A stretch of 64,000 nt of DNA from Callaeas wilsoni (lineage: Eukaryota > Chordata > Aves > Passeriformes > Callaeidae). Below the pieces are notes generated by a model. It searched no databases. It was not told the origin of the DNA and worked only from the letters and a program-made list of their open reading frames with translations. Shown piece by piece: positions 49,721 to 59,745 of this stretch (within the stretch, counting starts at the first letter, position 1; each line of letters starts with the position of its first letter). The stretch is from NCBI GenBank assembly GCA_013398955.1, contig VWPU01010350.1:124001-188000 (forward strand), written 5' to 3'. Made by a program: the position numbers and the translations under genes.

Positions 49721-51802
49721 TGTTACTTTCCCCAAAGGCAGAAGAATGGAGCTTGGCCCCTGCTGTTCACTGTACAGATGGAACCCATGAGCCCGCAGTT
49801 CTTGGACAGCCACAGGTTTTAGCTGTGTGGAGCCAGCTTTACCCTCCACTGGGCTCTAATTGCAGATCCCTGCCTCAAATGCACAGAGTCTGGCTGGGAC
49901 TGGTGCTTCAGGCCTCAAGGAAGGATGAGTGGCTCACACTCCCACATGGATTATATAATGCTGGTGTATTTCAGAGGAAAGCTGAGCTGGGGCAGCGTGA
50001 CTGTCCCCTGCAGTCAGAGACCTGTGTGCAGCTTGATGCTTTTCCTGGCCTTGGATCAAATATTTCCTGTGTGCAGAGTCACTGTATCATATTTACTTTT
50101 CATAATCTTCTGCTTTTATGCATTTTGAAGTGCTCAGCCAAGAGTGCTCCTTGTTTACCTTCATTTTTTCACGCCTTGTGAACAATTTTGCTATTTTATT
50201 TCTGCCTCCCTTTCTAAGTAGAGGGGTTAAAATGCTACAGACCCTGAATTTTCAGCAAGGTGATCATCCTCCTGGTCTCAGTGATTTATATTCCTTCTGA
50301 GATATTCAGGGTACTCACAACATGCAGGTTTTCTTTGCAGGCAGGCTAAATGAAACTGGATAGGTACTGGTAAAAAACTACAAATGGCAAAACTGCTGAA
50401 AAAAAATTTCCCTGCTTTCCTTAAACTCCTCTATTTTGCTTTAATTCAGCTTCTGTGTTTTGCTGTTTTCATAAATGTGTCCTTTATGCTTTTGACATTG
50501 GATGTCTCATAGGTGGTGTTAGGGAGGAAGGAGTGTCAGTTATTTCTCCAATATGGAAAGACAAAGGGGTTTTTTCTTGACCTTGTTAGTTTAAAAAATT
50601 TTTAACTAGGTGAATAATTCCTCTGAACAATAATTCTTGGAAAAGATAAAAATTCCTCACTTAATTACATTTTGGAGCTCAGCATTTTTTATATTATTTT
50701 ACCTCAAGTAATCCAACTGAAATTTAATTGAAGGATTGTTTAATTAAAAGTGGAGAAATGAAACAATTGCAAAATTTGTTCCAAACTCAAAAAATCTATA
50801 AATATATTTATTTTGTCTCAAGAAAACTGATGAGAGGGAGTTTCAAAAAACATCCTCCCCACATGGCTATTTTGGCTGTGCAGCTAAATGGAATAATTCA
50901 CAATCAAAATTTACTCATGTCTTGGAAAATGCATCTCATTTTTCACCTCAGGGGTCTGTACCAGAAACCAGTGCCAGCAATAAGACATTCACAGCTGCAC
51001 AGTGGTATCACACACGAACCCTGATTTCCACAATGCCTGTCCATTAAATACCGGCTGTCACCTGTAATGGTTGGAAGATATAAATGAGGACACTCATGGC
51101 TAAAATTTTGGGTACTCACAATTCCTTTTATAAATAAATACACATTTCCTATGTCTACGGGAAGCAGTTTATGCACAGTTCTTGCATTTTCAAAGTGCAG
51201 CTAAATCTTATCCTCATAAACTTGGATTCTCCTGATGGGATTCACAGCTTTGGACCTCTGTTTTGTTCAGAACTTACTAGGCTTCAGCTGTTGGAGCATT
51301 GGAGCACGTGGTGATGTTTAATTCGGTTATCCTCATCATACCCCCAAAAGGAGTATAATGCCAGTAGCCCCATTTTGTGTTCTAATCTATGGCATGAGAG
51401 TAATTTTGTGTTCATCTTCTGGTGAAATACATCTAGCACCACAGCTTAAACCTGCTGGAAGCTTTAGACCTCTCCTGGGGCAGCTGTGCAGGGGTGGGTC
51501 ATTCTTCAAAAAGGCAGGTACAGAAGGAGGAAGCAGCATCAGATAAGAATCCCTTTCTTTCAGGGAGACACACACCAAAACCAGAGGTGTTGTAGGTTTG
51601 AGCTCCCCATTGGAGCTAATTTGGATCCTTCCATCTTTCAGGTGTGTTCATTAGCAGACGTAGAAGGAATAACCTCCCCTTTCTGCTGACTTTGTCTCAT
51701 TTCTTGGAAATAACTTAAAATTATTTTTAAAGGAAAAAAACCAATAGCTTCATATAAAACTAGTATTTTACACTGAAGGCGTTACGTGGATGAGATGGGA
51801 CA
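49721..51802. other. Unique noncoding sequence
   Basis: No gene or dispersed repeat recognised. The first 350 bp after the microsatellite are more G+C-rich than the surroundings. Confidence 0.5.
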
Positions 51803-51951
51803 TGGAATCATAGAATCACAGAATGATTTGGGTTGGAAGAGACCAAAGACCATCCTGTTCCAACCCCATGCCATGGGCAGGGACACCTTCCACTATCCTA
51901 GACTGCTCCAAGACCTGTCCAATCTGGCCTTGAACATTCCAGGGATGGAGC
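51803..51951 (-). mobile_element. CR1 LINE, 3'-end fragment
   Basis: The + strand reads TGGAATCATAGAATCACAGA, then ATGATTTGGGTTGGAAGAGA, CCATGCCATGGGCAGGGACA and CCTTCCACTATCCTAGACTG, then CTTGAACATTCCAGGGATGG. It is a minus-oriented CR1 end of the common subfamily, about 150 bp, with two intact terminal octamers. Confidence 0.95.
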
Positions 51952-52394
51952 ATTCATCTGAGTCCAAGTCTTTGTGACATATAGTTCTTAAGAACAAATG
52001 TCGTCATTGGACATTTTAATGTATCTGGCAAATATAATTTTACACACACCCCCTTTGCAGTTTCTGCAGTGATTTGTCAAAAGGGTTTCTCATCCATTAG
52101 TCCACACAGAACAGTGATTCCACGTTTAACTTGGGGAGTCACATACGACAAAAGTTTTGTGCCTTTTGCGTGCAAACTGACCTTATGCTGAGCTTACAAT
52201 TCCTGCTGAACAGCCCTGGGGGGACAGATCGCTGAGGGACATCAAATCCTGAAAGGAAAAAGAGAGTGATGGTGCTCTATTGTAGAAAGAAGAAACTAAA
52301 TAGAAAACAAAAGGTCATGAAGAGAGACTGAGAGGGGAGATTAGCACAGAAGTGATGGAGGAAAAACTTTCCTTGGAAAGATGTAAGGCAATTG
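51952..52394. other. Unique noncoding sequence
   Basis: Spacer between a CR1 end and the LTR. Nothing recognised. Confidence 0.5.
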
Positions 52395-52480
52395 GGGAAT
52401 TGTGGGATCTTCTTCTTGGTTTGGACGGTCGGGACGGCTATAGACGAGAGATCTCTGTGGTTAGGTTTTAGAGTGTGTAG

Positions 52481-52486
52481 TTTATT
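52481..52486 (-). promoter_or_regulatory. LTR polyadenylation signal AATAAA
   Basis: TTTATT on the + strand is AATAAA in the LTR's own orientation. It lies about 80 bp upstream of the LTR 3' boundary, the expected place for the R-region signal. Confidence 0.65.
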
Positions 52487-52551
52487 TATGAAGGGCGTGG
52501 GTATAGCGGGCCTGTTTGGAGCTGCCAGCTGCAGCTCGAAGCAGGCCAGAA

Positions 52552-52688
52552 AAGTAAGAGAGCAAGAGAAACAAAGGGAAGAGCAAGAGAGAGTAAGGGC
52601 AAGGGGAAGTAGTGGAAGTTGTAAAAGGAGAGGGAAAAGAGGGAAAAGAGAGAAGGAAAAGAGAGGGAAAAGAGCACGAAGAGAGCGA
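52552..52688 (+). repeat. Purine tract inside the LTR
   Basis: Almost pure A/G on the + strand, with repeated GAGGGAAAAGAG-like units. In the LTR sense strand it is a pyrimidine tract upstream of the poly(A) signal. It is part of the LTR. Confidence 0.85.
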
Positions 52689-53104
52689 GGTTCTTGTTTA
52701 CAATACGATAAATCTTCTTCTGTGTTGAATATTCTAATTGTCACTAACCAATCTAGTACAAGATACAAATCCTGTAGCATTTACCTACAGCTTAGAAGGA
52801 GTGTTATATTACCATACTGTGTTACATTTTAAACTCTAGAAACTACTCTTGGACCCCTGCTGCCAAGCCAGTAGGGTCTGCTCTGACCCTTGGACCTGTC
52901 TGCAAGCAGAGGGTGTTGTTCAACAGAGAGAGGATTACCTTCAGCCGGCCATACCATTGTTTTCCAGTTGTTCAGTAACTAAGGCTTGGTATCTCAAAGC
53001 TTGGTTTCATTTCAATCTCACTTATAGTTTCCCTATTCTCAGCATCTTTTGCCAGGCAATCATATTTATAAGGCTTTCCTGTTTCATCTTCCCCAACAGG
53101 GAAT

Positions 53105-55926
53105 AATCTGAATCCTACGTACAAAACATTGAGGAACCTTATCCTCTCCTGTTGAGGAGAGGATCCAAAGGTTATCTGGTGAAAGAGGTCAGCTCCACTT
53201 TCTTTTTCCAAGAGAAAATTAAACTTTAAAAAAAGGAAGTCTTACTGGCATATGCCACAGAGACTTGTTGCCTCTTTTAGGTTTGTGATAGAGCGATGCC
53301 TTTGATGGGTTTGGAAGCCAGAGAATGTCTCATCGTCAGATGCTGAGACTATTTTGTACCTAAAATAATAGGTATAAAAATAGCACCTGATAGAGCACAG
53401 ACGTCTCCTTCACTCCCACTCCCCAGAAGGGCAGGGAAGAGGCACTGTGATGGCTCCAGCTATGGTGTGGCTGCTCCTGAAAGCCCAGACACATTCAGCC
53501 TGCACAGCTACTCAGCTCTGCCAGCGTGACTCAGATTTTAAATTACGAGGGATGCATTTGCAATGTTCAAGGGTGCATTTTAAAGTCAAAGCAAGCTTGT
53601 AAAATGTCCAAATTTGTATATGCTGAGCTGTCTTGTGTCATGTACTTTCTGCTATCTTCAATTACACTAATAAAATTTTCATTTAGGAAAAGAGAGGTTG
53701 GACATAAAACTGGATAAATTCTTTGAGTTCTTTTTTTTATTTTAGATTATTTATTAGTGATAACAACTAATGCACTGCTTAAGGGTAATGAATCTTATTA
53801 AATGCACTTTAAATTATCTCCTAAATTAATACAAGAGTGCAGTTCCAGTGCTAAAGACCCACATAGGACTGGCAGAGGAACCAATATTTGCTTCATATGA
53901 AAGACTCTGCATTGCCTCTAGCTAAATTATGTATATCCAATCAAGTTCTTGTCCCTAATAGAGATGTAACATATGTAAGCAGATTAAAATGTTATGTACT
54001 ACTTACAGGAGATGTCTATAGATTTCATTCAGAGACTCTGCCTCTTCACTTCTTGCAGCCTCTACATGATAATCATTTTTTTTTTTTTTTTAACCTATTT
54101 CTCAACATATTTATCAGACATTACTTGGTCCATGACACAGGTCAGTGTAATCATGCTACATCAGTATGAGTGAAGGGATTTTGTCTTCAGGGACAGAATT
54201 ATTACCTTAAGATGCAAATTAATTTTGGAAGTGAAAGTCAGATTTCTGAAATTTAAGCGGTGTGTGCACATAGCTGCCTTAAGAACTCAGGACTTCATAT
54301 ATTCCCCAGCTTCTCCAGCCAGTTTAGCACAGTACCTGCCTAACTCTCAGCAGCTCTTCTCTTCTCCTACCCCTGCTCTCAGGAGCTTGGCTGTGGCTCT
54401 AGGGAAGTATTAGATGTGACTATAATAAGAGAATACTCGATGGGAATGGTTATTTGCGTTCCCTTTAGCCTGGATATCCCATTAATATTCTGTCTTTCGA
54501 ACACACTGCCAAGTTTGAATTTAAATGCATCTCTGTGTCTCCTGTGCACTACCAGAGGTGAGCTACCACAAAAAGTCAGTCTCATTTCAGCTCCTTAACA
54601 TGAGATGGAGAGAGAGAGATTTAAGGGAGGATTATTAGCAAAGAAGACTGAGAAAAAAGTCTGGGAAAGTGAGAAGATTAGTGGTCAGGTTTTGTACTCA
54701 GGAAGGTTTCCTTTCCATATTGATGGAGTGAATAATTCCCTTCATCTCCTGTCACATGTAGTAACATTTTTGATGACACAATGAAGTGTTTTAGCCAACT
54801 TCTCAGCAGTGTGGAGATTTCCCAAAACTCCTGTGACCAGAAGCAGGTTGTGCCTGCTGCCCAGGGTGCTGCTGAGTCTCCTGTGACACTGAAAAAATTT
54901 CAGGTACTGCAAAGGAAAGGCCAACAAAACTGTTGAACACAAACAAAATTAGTAAAAAATATATCAGGTGCAAAAAGATTCGAGAATTTTCATTTCTTCA
55001 GAGGCCACAATGGTCCAGAACATTGGTATGGTATGAGATTTCTGTACAGACTTCAAATATTAACTAGTAGTTAACCATAAAATGCATGTTAGAAATTCAC
55101 TGAACACATTTCAGTATTTGAATAATTTGTATAATTTCTATTCTTTCTTAATGCTTAAAATTAATCTTTCCCTTGAATGTTTCAGAAGTAGGTTACTACC
55201 AATATTCTTTAGAAATAGATTTAGTTCTTGGAACAGTAGTAAAGTTTTCTTTCTTTTTGTTAAAGTTTTCTTTAAACATTCTTTCATGTTTTCACCTTTT
55301 TCTTGGCAGTTGATATATCACATTCAAACTTGTTTGTCTTACGACCATCACTGTCATCAGCAGCCAGTGTATGGATCCGCTGGTTTTTCCTCTTCATAGT
55401 TAGTGCACAGAGAAATTTATTTTCATCTTGAGCTGTTCACATTTAGAACAGACTAATTAGAAATACATGGGCAAAGCAGCTGATAACCAGACCTCTCCTA
55501 TATCCCTTCCTTGCAAATGCCCTGTTTCATTTTCCATGATGTATTTTGCACCAAATTAACAAGTCTGTGAGCACTTGCTCTAAGTACTGTGGTGAGTTGT
55601 TTCCTGACCTGTCATATCTGATCACACACAACCAGGCCCCTCAATTTTCATGGATTCTTGGTTTTCTCAACTGCCTGACATACCAAATTTTGTCGCACAG
55701 TGAACTCCTGTTAAGGGCTGGTGCTCGGTGACCAAGGCATGGGAAGATCCTTAGATCATAGAATGGCCTTTCTGAAACAGAGAGCAGAGGCTTCTACCCA
55801 GGGATTCCACGGCAGGGCTCAGCACCTCAGAGCTCGCCTCAGGTGAAGACTTCTGCAGAACCTGGACTGATAAACAAGAAAACAAGCAAACTCAGCAATT
55901 CATTATTTTTTTATTATTATTTTTTA
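53105..55926. other. Unique noncoding sequence
   Basis: No gene or dispersed repeat recognised. A T run of about 18 lies at 54.07 kb. A short CATAGAATGG word at 55.76 kb is too short to call as CR1. An A+T-only run precedes the CR1 copy at 55.93 kb. Confidence 0.5.
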
Positions 55927-56322
55927 TGAAGATAGGCTGAGAAATTTGGGGCTGTTCAGCCTGGAGAACAGAAGGCTTAGGAGATATTTTAGCACCTTCC
56001 AGTGCCTAAAGGGGCTCCCTGGAAAGGGACTTTGGACAAGGGCCTGGAGAGACAGGACAAGGGGAATGGGTTCAAACTGACAGAGGGCAGAGATGGATGG
56101 GATATTGGAAGGGAATTGTTCCCTGTGACAGTGGGGAGGCCCTGGCACAGGGTGCCCAGAGGAGCTGTGGCTGCCTCTGGATCCCTGGAAGTGTCCAAGG
56201 CCGGGTTGAACGGGGCTTGGAGCAGCCTGGGACAGTGGAAGGTGTCCCTGCCCATGGCAGGGGGGTGGAATGGGATGATCATTAAAGGTCCCTTCCAACC
56301 CAAACCATTCCGCGATTCTGTG
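55927..56322 (+). mobile_element. CR1 LINE, 3' fragment, sense orientation
   Basis: It runs from the GGGGCTGTTCAGCCTGGAGA region (end of the coding part, LFSLE-like) through GGACAAGGGGAATGGGTTCA, GTGGGGAGGCCCTGGCACAG, CCCTGGAAGTGTCCAAGGCC, GACAGTGGAAGGTGTCCCTG and CCATGGCAGG. It ends in CCTTCCAACCCAAACCATTC and the terminal GATTCTGTG. At about 395 bp it is one of the best preserved copies here. It has a complete 3' end, is 5'-truncated, and is preceded by an A+T-only stretch. Confidence 0.96.
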
Positions 56323-57334
56323 GGGATGTGGAGCTGATGGGAATCTGTAGTTCCACCTGATGTCCAGTAGGAGTTGTCCATGTTCTGCAGTTCTGAAAAT
56401 CAGGTTTTATTTAATAGCATTACTTCCATGCAGAAGTAAGTTTTCATGCATAAAGAAATCACCAAATTTCTGTGAAAAATGATAGATAGATTTCATAAAA
56501 CCTTTTTCTTTTTTCTGTAAAGCAAGATAACATCCAAAAGATTTTGATGGCAGCATCATTAGGATATAAGTTATTACCTGCATACTCTTGTATTTATGGG
56601 TACATCGATAATTTTGATTCATAGTAGTGTTATCAGGCAGTTGGAATAATACTAATTTATTAAGAGTATCCCGTAACTAATAAAGTAAATATTAGGGATA
56701 AAAGCATCTCTCAGATAAAAAAAGTACTATAGGACAGGCCCTCCCCTTTAAGGGTACAAAGACTGTGACCTCTCGTAATGATTTTATCAATAATATATCA
56801 ATTAATAATTAAAGCTCCATGATTTATAAACTGGAGACTCAATTAGGTCTTTCTGTAGGCTGTAATGACACCTTGGCAATGAGAGGAATGCTAGGTGGAG
56901 AATAATGATTGATTAAATTGTTAAAAATGTGAAAGTGGATTAGAACAAGAAAACAAGTTGCAATATAATTGCAGGGACTCATCCTACAAACTGTCACCTA
57001 GCTTTTGTGCCTAGGGAAGAATAACAAGAATAATAAATATGAGTTTATTTCTTCCTCAGTGAGGAGGTTTCTGATTAAAAAATGTTCTACTTTTTTTTTT
57101 TCCTATGCCATACTTTTTAACTCCCTTGCTACTGTGGACCAAATATTTACAATACGCTGTTATTGCAGATTTGCATATGAAAAGCCAATTGATGACTGGG
57201 AGATTTTTAGTGTGGACAATCAAAAGAGTTTGTTTTGATTAAGGAGTAAAAGGGTTGACTTTAAATATCGAGTTGGGGAATACAAGATGATTACCAGCAG
57301 ATAGGAGTAAAATGTGGGGGGGAAGAAGAAGAGA

Positions 57335-57354
57335 GGGAGGGAACAGGGCGGGGG
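57335..57354 (+). other. Canonical G-quadruplex motif
   Basis: Four G-tracts with short loops: GGG-A-GGG-AACA-GGG-C-GGGGG. It fits the standard G3+N1-7 rule on the + strand and sits in a purine-rich run of about 50 bp (57315-57368) that has a further G run at its start. Confidence 0.8.
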
Positions 57355-58394
57355 AAGAGAGATGGAGATATTTCTTGGCAGGGACAGCATCCCACACACC
57401 ACAGTGTCAAGTCATTTTCCTTTGTCTAATTCATCACAGGTAATGTTGCATTGCATGAACCCTGTTAAATTTCACTTGGGCAATTCACAGACTCCTCGAG
57501 CAGACATGACTAATTTTAAGGATTTTTATTAACCAGAGTGTGGAGATTGGATAAGATGATGCAGAATAAAAGCCACTTGTTGTATCTCTCCATGTAGGTT
57601 TTACAGAGCAGTTGTTACCACGTGGGGATCTCAGGCAGGGTGGCAGTGAGACACAAAGACACCTGTGAGTGGAGATTTCTCATCCGACTGGAGCAGGTGA
57701 TGCCATGAAGGCTCCTGTGCTCGAGGAGCAAGATGCTCTCTGGAGGATCAGGTGCCCTTTTACAGCTTGATCAGCTGGAGTGTGCTCAGTGAGAGTGCAA
57801 GGAGAGCTGGACTTCTGGCTGGACACGTGCCTTGGCTGAATGTATTTTTCTCCTGGTAAATCACCCGGTCACTTGTGCTAATATTTACGATGAATTTATA
57901 ATCTCCTGGCTCTGCATACAGCATATTTTTCACTCTTCATGGGCTGTAGAGGGAGCCTCAAGCATTACCTGAAACTAGACTCCTAATGGTAATGGGGAAA
58001 GAGATGAAAACCTTGTGCAGCACCACTGCTTGAGGAGGTTTTCACATTTTCTTTGCTGTGGATCACACTGGATTTAGGCAAAAGAAGTTTGCAGCTCAAG
58101 GTGTAGCTTTCAAAATTCTGTCCTTTCCTAGAAATGAGTAGATAACAGTGTTTGCCAAACTCACAGCAATGCTTTGGACATCTCACAGAAGACCTTAAAC
58201 AGAATATAATCCATGTTATATGCTAGGGCTCCACTGTGTCTGCATTTATGAGAGATAACAGCACCGTGCACATCCAGTGCCCTACAGGTTTTTTCTCTCT
58301 TTATGAATTTAGGCAGTTTTTCAAACAAAGCATGTATTATGTATGCAGCAAGGGAAATGTCTGCTTCAGAAAAGCTGATGTCTCGAAGGTAAAC

Positions 58395-58414
58395 ATGTAT
58401 AAATGTTTATACAT
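58395..58414. repeat. 20-bp near-palindrome
   Basis: ATGTATAAA, TG, TTTATACAT: 9-bp perfect inverted arms with a 2-base centre. It could extrude as a small hairpin or simply be chance in A+T-rich DNA. Confidence 0.85.
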
Positions 58415-59429
58415 TTTTTAACACATATTATTTACCCAGAAGAGCACAACAGCTGCTTCAGAGTTGTTCTGGTCTCAGTGGTAAATAGGTATTTTGGCAG
58501 TTGCTAGAAACAGAAATGATTCTTTGGTTCCCTTCCATTCTAGCCTCTCCACTTGTTATTCTAATGATTGTTCCAAAGGAATCAGGTGTCGGAGGAGATT
58601 GATTTCACTTCACGTGAGGCTTCACACAGATTAGATTGGTACCTCCATGAAAAGCCCTGAGTAGAATGCACCTTTTGTTTTTCATTCTGAGTCATAATTT
58701 AGTCTCTGCTCTCCCTTGACCTTGTGATTTGCATGGCCTTCAAAGAGAGATGAATGCTTTCCTATTCAGCCTCACCTGGGAGTATTTGTGTAGGTGTTCA
58801 CCAAGTAGCCTCATCCCAGCTAGCAGCAGCAATCCAACTGGAATGGCACGGCGCTGTTTAAATCTGATTACTTGCCCCAGTCACTCTCCAGAACACCAGA
58901 TGAGCTTGAAAGAAATCTCATTGCTTCTGTCAATGCTGAGAGAGAGACCAAATGCTCTCACTCGTGCTGCAGTGAGTGCACTGCTGGCTGGATAGACAAG
59001 AATTGGCCAGATGCTTCAAGACACAACTAGATACTTCTTCATCCTGCAAGGAAGCAGGAACCTGCCCCCTCCGGCCTGCCTCTCACAGCGCTGGGACACA
59101 GGGCTCCAGTGCCTCCCCAGTGGGTAGTTCACAGGTTATTTTTACATTCAGGCCTACAGCCAATCACTAATTAAGCCCCAAGTGCACACCATGTGCATCA
59201 CTAATGCATCTGTGTGTTATATTTTGTGATTCTCCTGGCCATGCTCATTTGTTATAACATCAGCTCGTTTTCCTAGCTAAAATCCTCTGCAGCACTAGAG
59301 ATGTTTGTTAGCTGGGATTAGTCCTGATGTGTTTTATGCCCTGAAGTTTATCACAGAGATCTAATTTCTCTGGTCTGTGGTAGCTGTTCCAGTTGTTTCC
59401 CCACAGCCTTCCATCCTTCCAGTACTAAC

Positions 59430-59745
59430 TGAGGCTTACAAGAAAACTGAAGAGGGACTTTTCCCAAGGGCATATAGTGATAGGAAAAGGGGAATGGCCT
59501 TAAACTAAAAGAGACAAGGTTTAGATCAGATATTAGGAAGAATTCTTTACTATAAGGGTAGTGAGGCCCTGGCAGAGGATGCCCAGAGAAGCTGTGGCTG
59601 CCTCATCCCTGGAAGTGTCCAAGGCCAGGTTGGACAGGGCTTGGAGCAGCCTGGGACAGTGGAAGGTGTCCCTGCCCATGGCAGGGAGTGAAACTGGATG
59701 GTCTTTAAGGTCCTTTCCAACCCAAACCATTCTGTGATTCCATGA
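59430..59745 (+). mobile_element. CR1 LINE, 3' fragment, sense orientation
   Basis: Recognisable from GGCTTACAAGAAAACTGAAG through AGTGATAGGAAAAGGGGAAT, GGCAGAGGATGCCCAGAGAA, CCCTGGAAGTGTCCAAGGCC and GGACAGTGGAAGGTGTCCCT, to ACCCAAACCATTCTGTGATT and CCATGA, two terminal octamers. About 315 bp, 3'-complete, 5'-truncated, same subfamily and orientation as the copy at 55.93 kb. Confidence 0.96.

Larger units (their letters stand above)
52395..53104 (-). mobile_element. Solo LTR of an avian endogenous retrovirus, with target duplications
   Basis: A 698-bp LTR spans 52401-53098 and is flanked by identical 6-bp direct repeats GGGAAT (52395-52400 and 53099-53104). On the minus strand it starts TGTTGGGG and ends ATCCCACA, the TG...CA termini of retroviral LTRs. 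It carries an AATAAA signal about 80 bp before its 3' end. No gag, pol or env sequence accompanies it, so it is a solo LTR left by recombination between the two LTRs of a provirus. The 6-bp duplication is characteristic of class II (ERVK-like, beta/alpha-related) retroviruses, against 4-5 bp for most class I and 5 bp for ERVL. Family assignment is inference. Long open frames within it are artefacts of its purine/pyrimidine tract. Confidence 0.88.
56323..59429. other. Unique noncoding sequence, candidate conserved elements
   Basis: No gene or transposon recognised. Two parts have the texture of conserved noncoding DNA: about 56.64-57.24 kb (TAAT-rich, with TGATTGATTAA at 56906 and the octamer ATTTGCAT at 57169) and about 58.69-59.17 kb (another ATTTGCAT at 58727). 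A G-quadruplex motif lies at 57335 and a 20-bp palindrome-like element at 58395. Confidence 0.45.

Noticed and set aside
49297..50181. 294-codon frame with Ser-Ile-His-Pro repeats
   Set aside because: Most of it is translation of the CCAT microsatellite.
52277..52832. Opposed frames of 146 and 167 codons
   Set aside because: Both overlap the LTR's purine/pyrimidine tract; neither resembles a retroviral protein.
54069..54090. T run of about 18, possible reversed poly(A) tail of a processed pseudogene
   Set aside because: Sequence beyond it shows no recognisable gene, and no flanking target duplication was seen.
55755..55775. CATAGAATGG, like a CR1 terminal octamer
   Set aside because: Too short; the following sequence does not continue as CR1.
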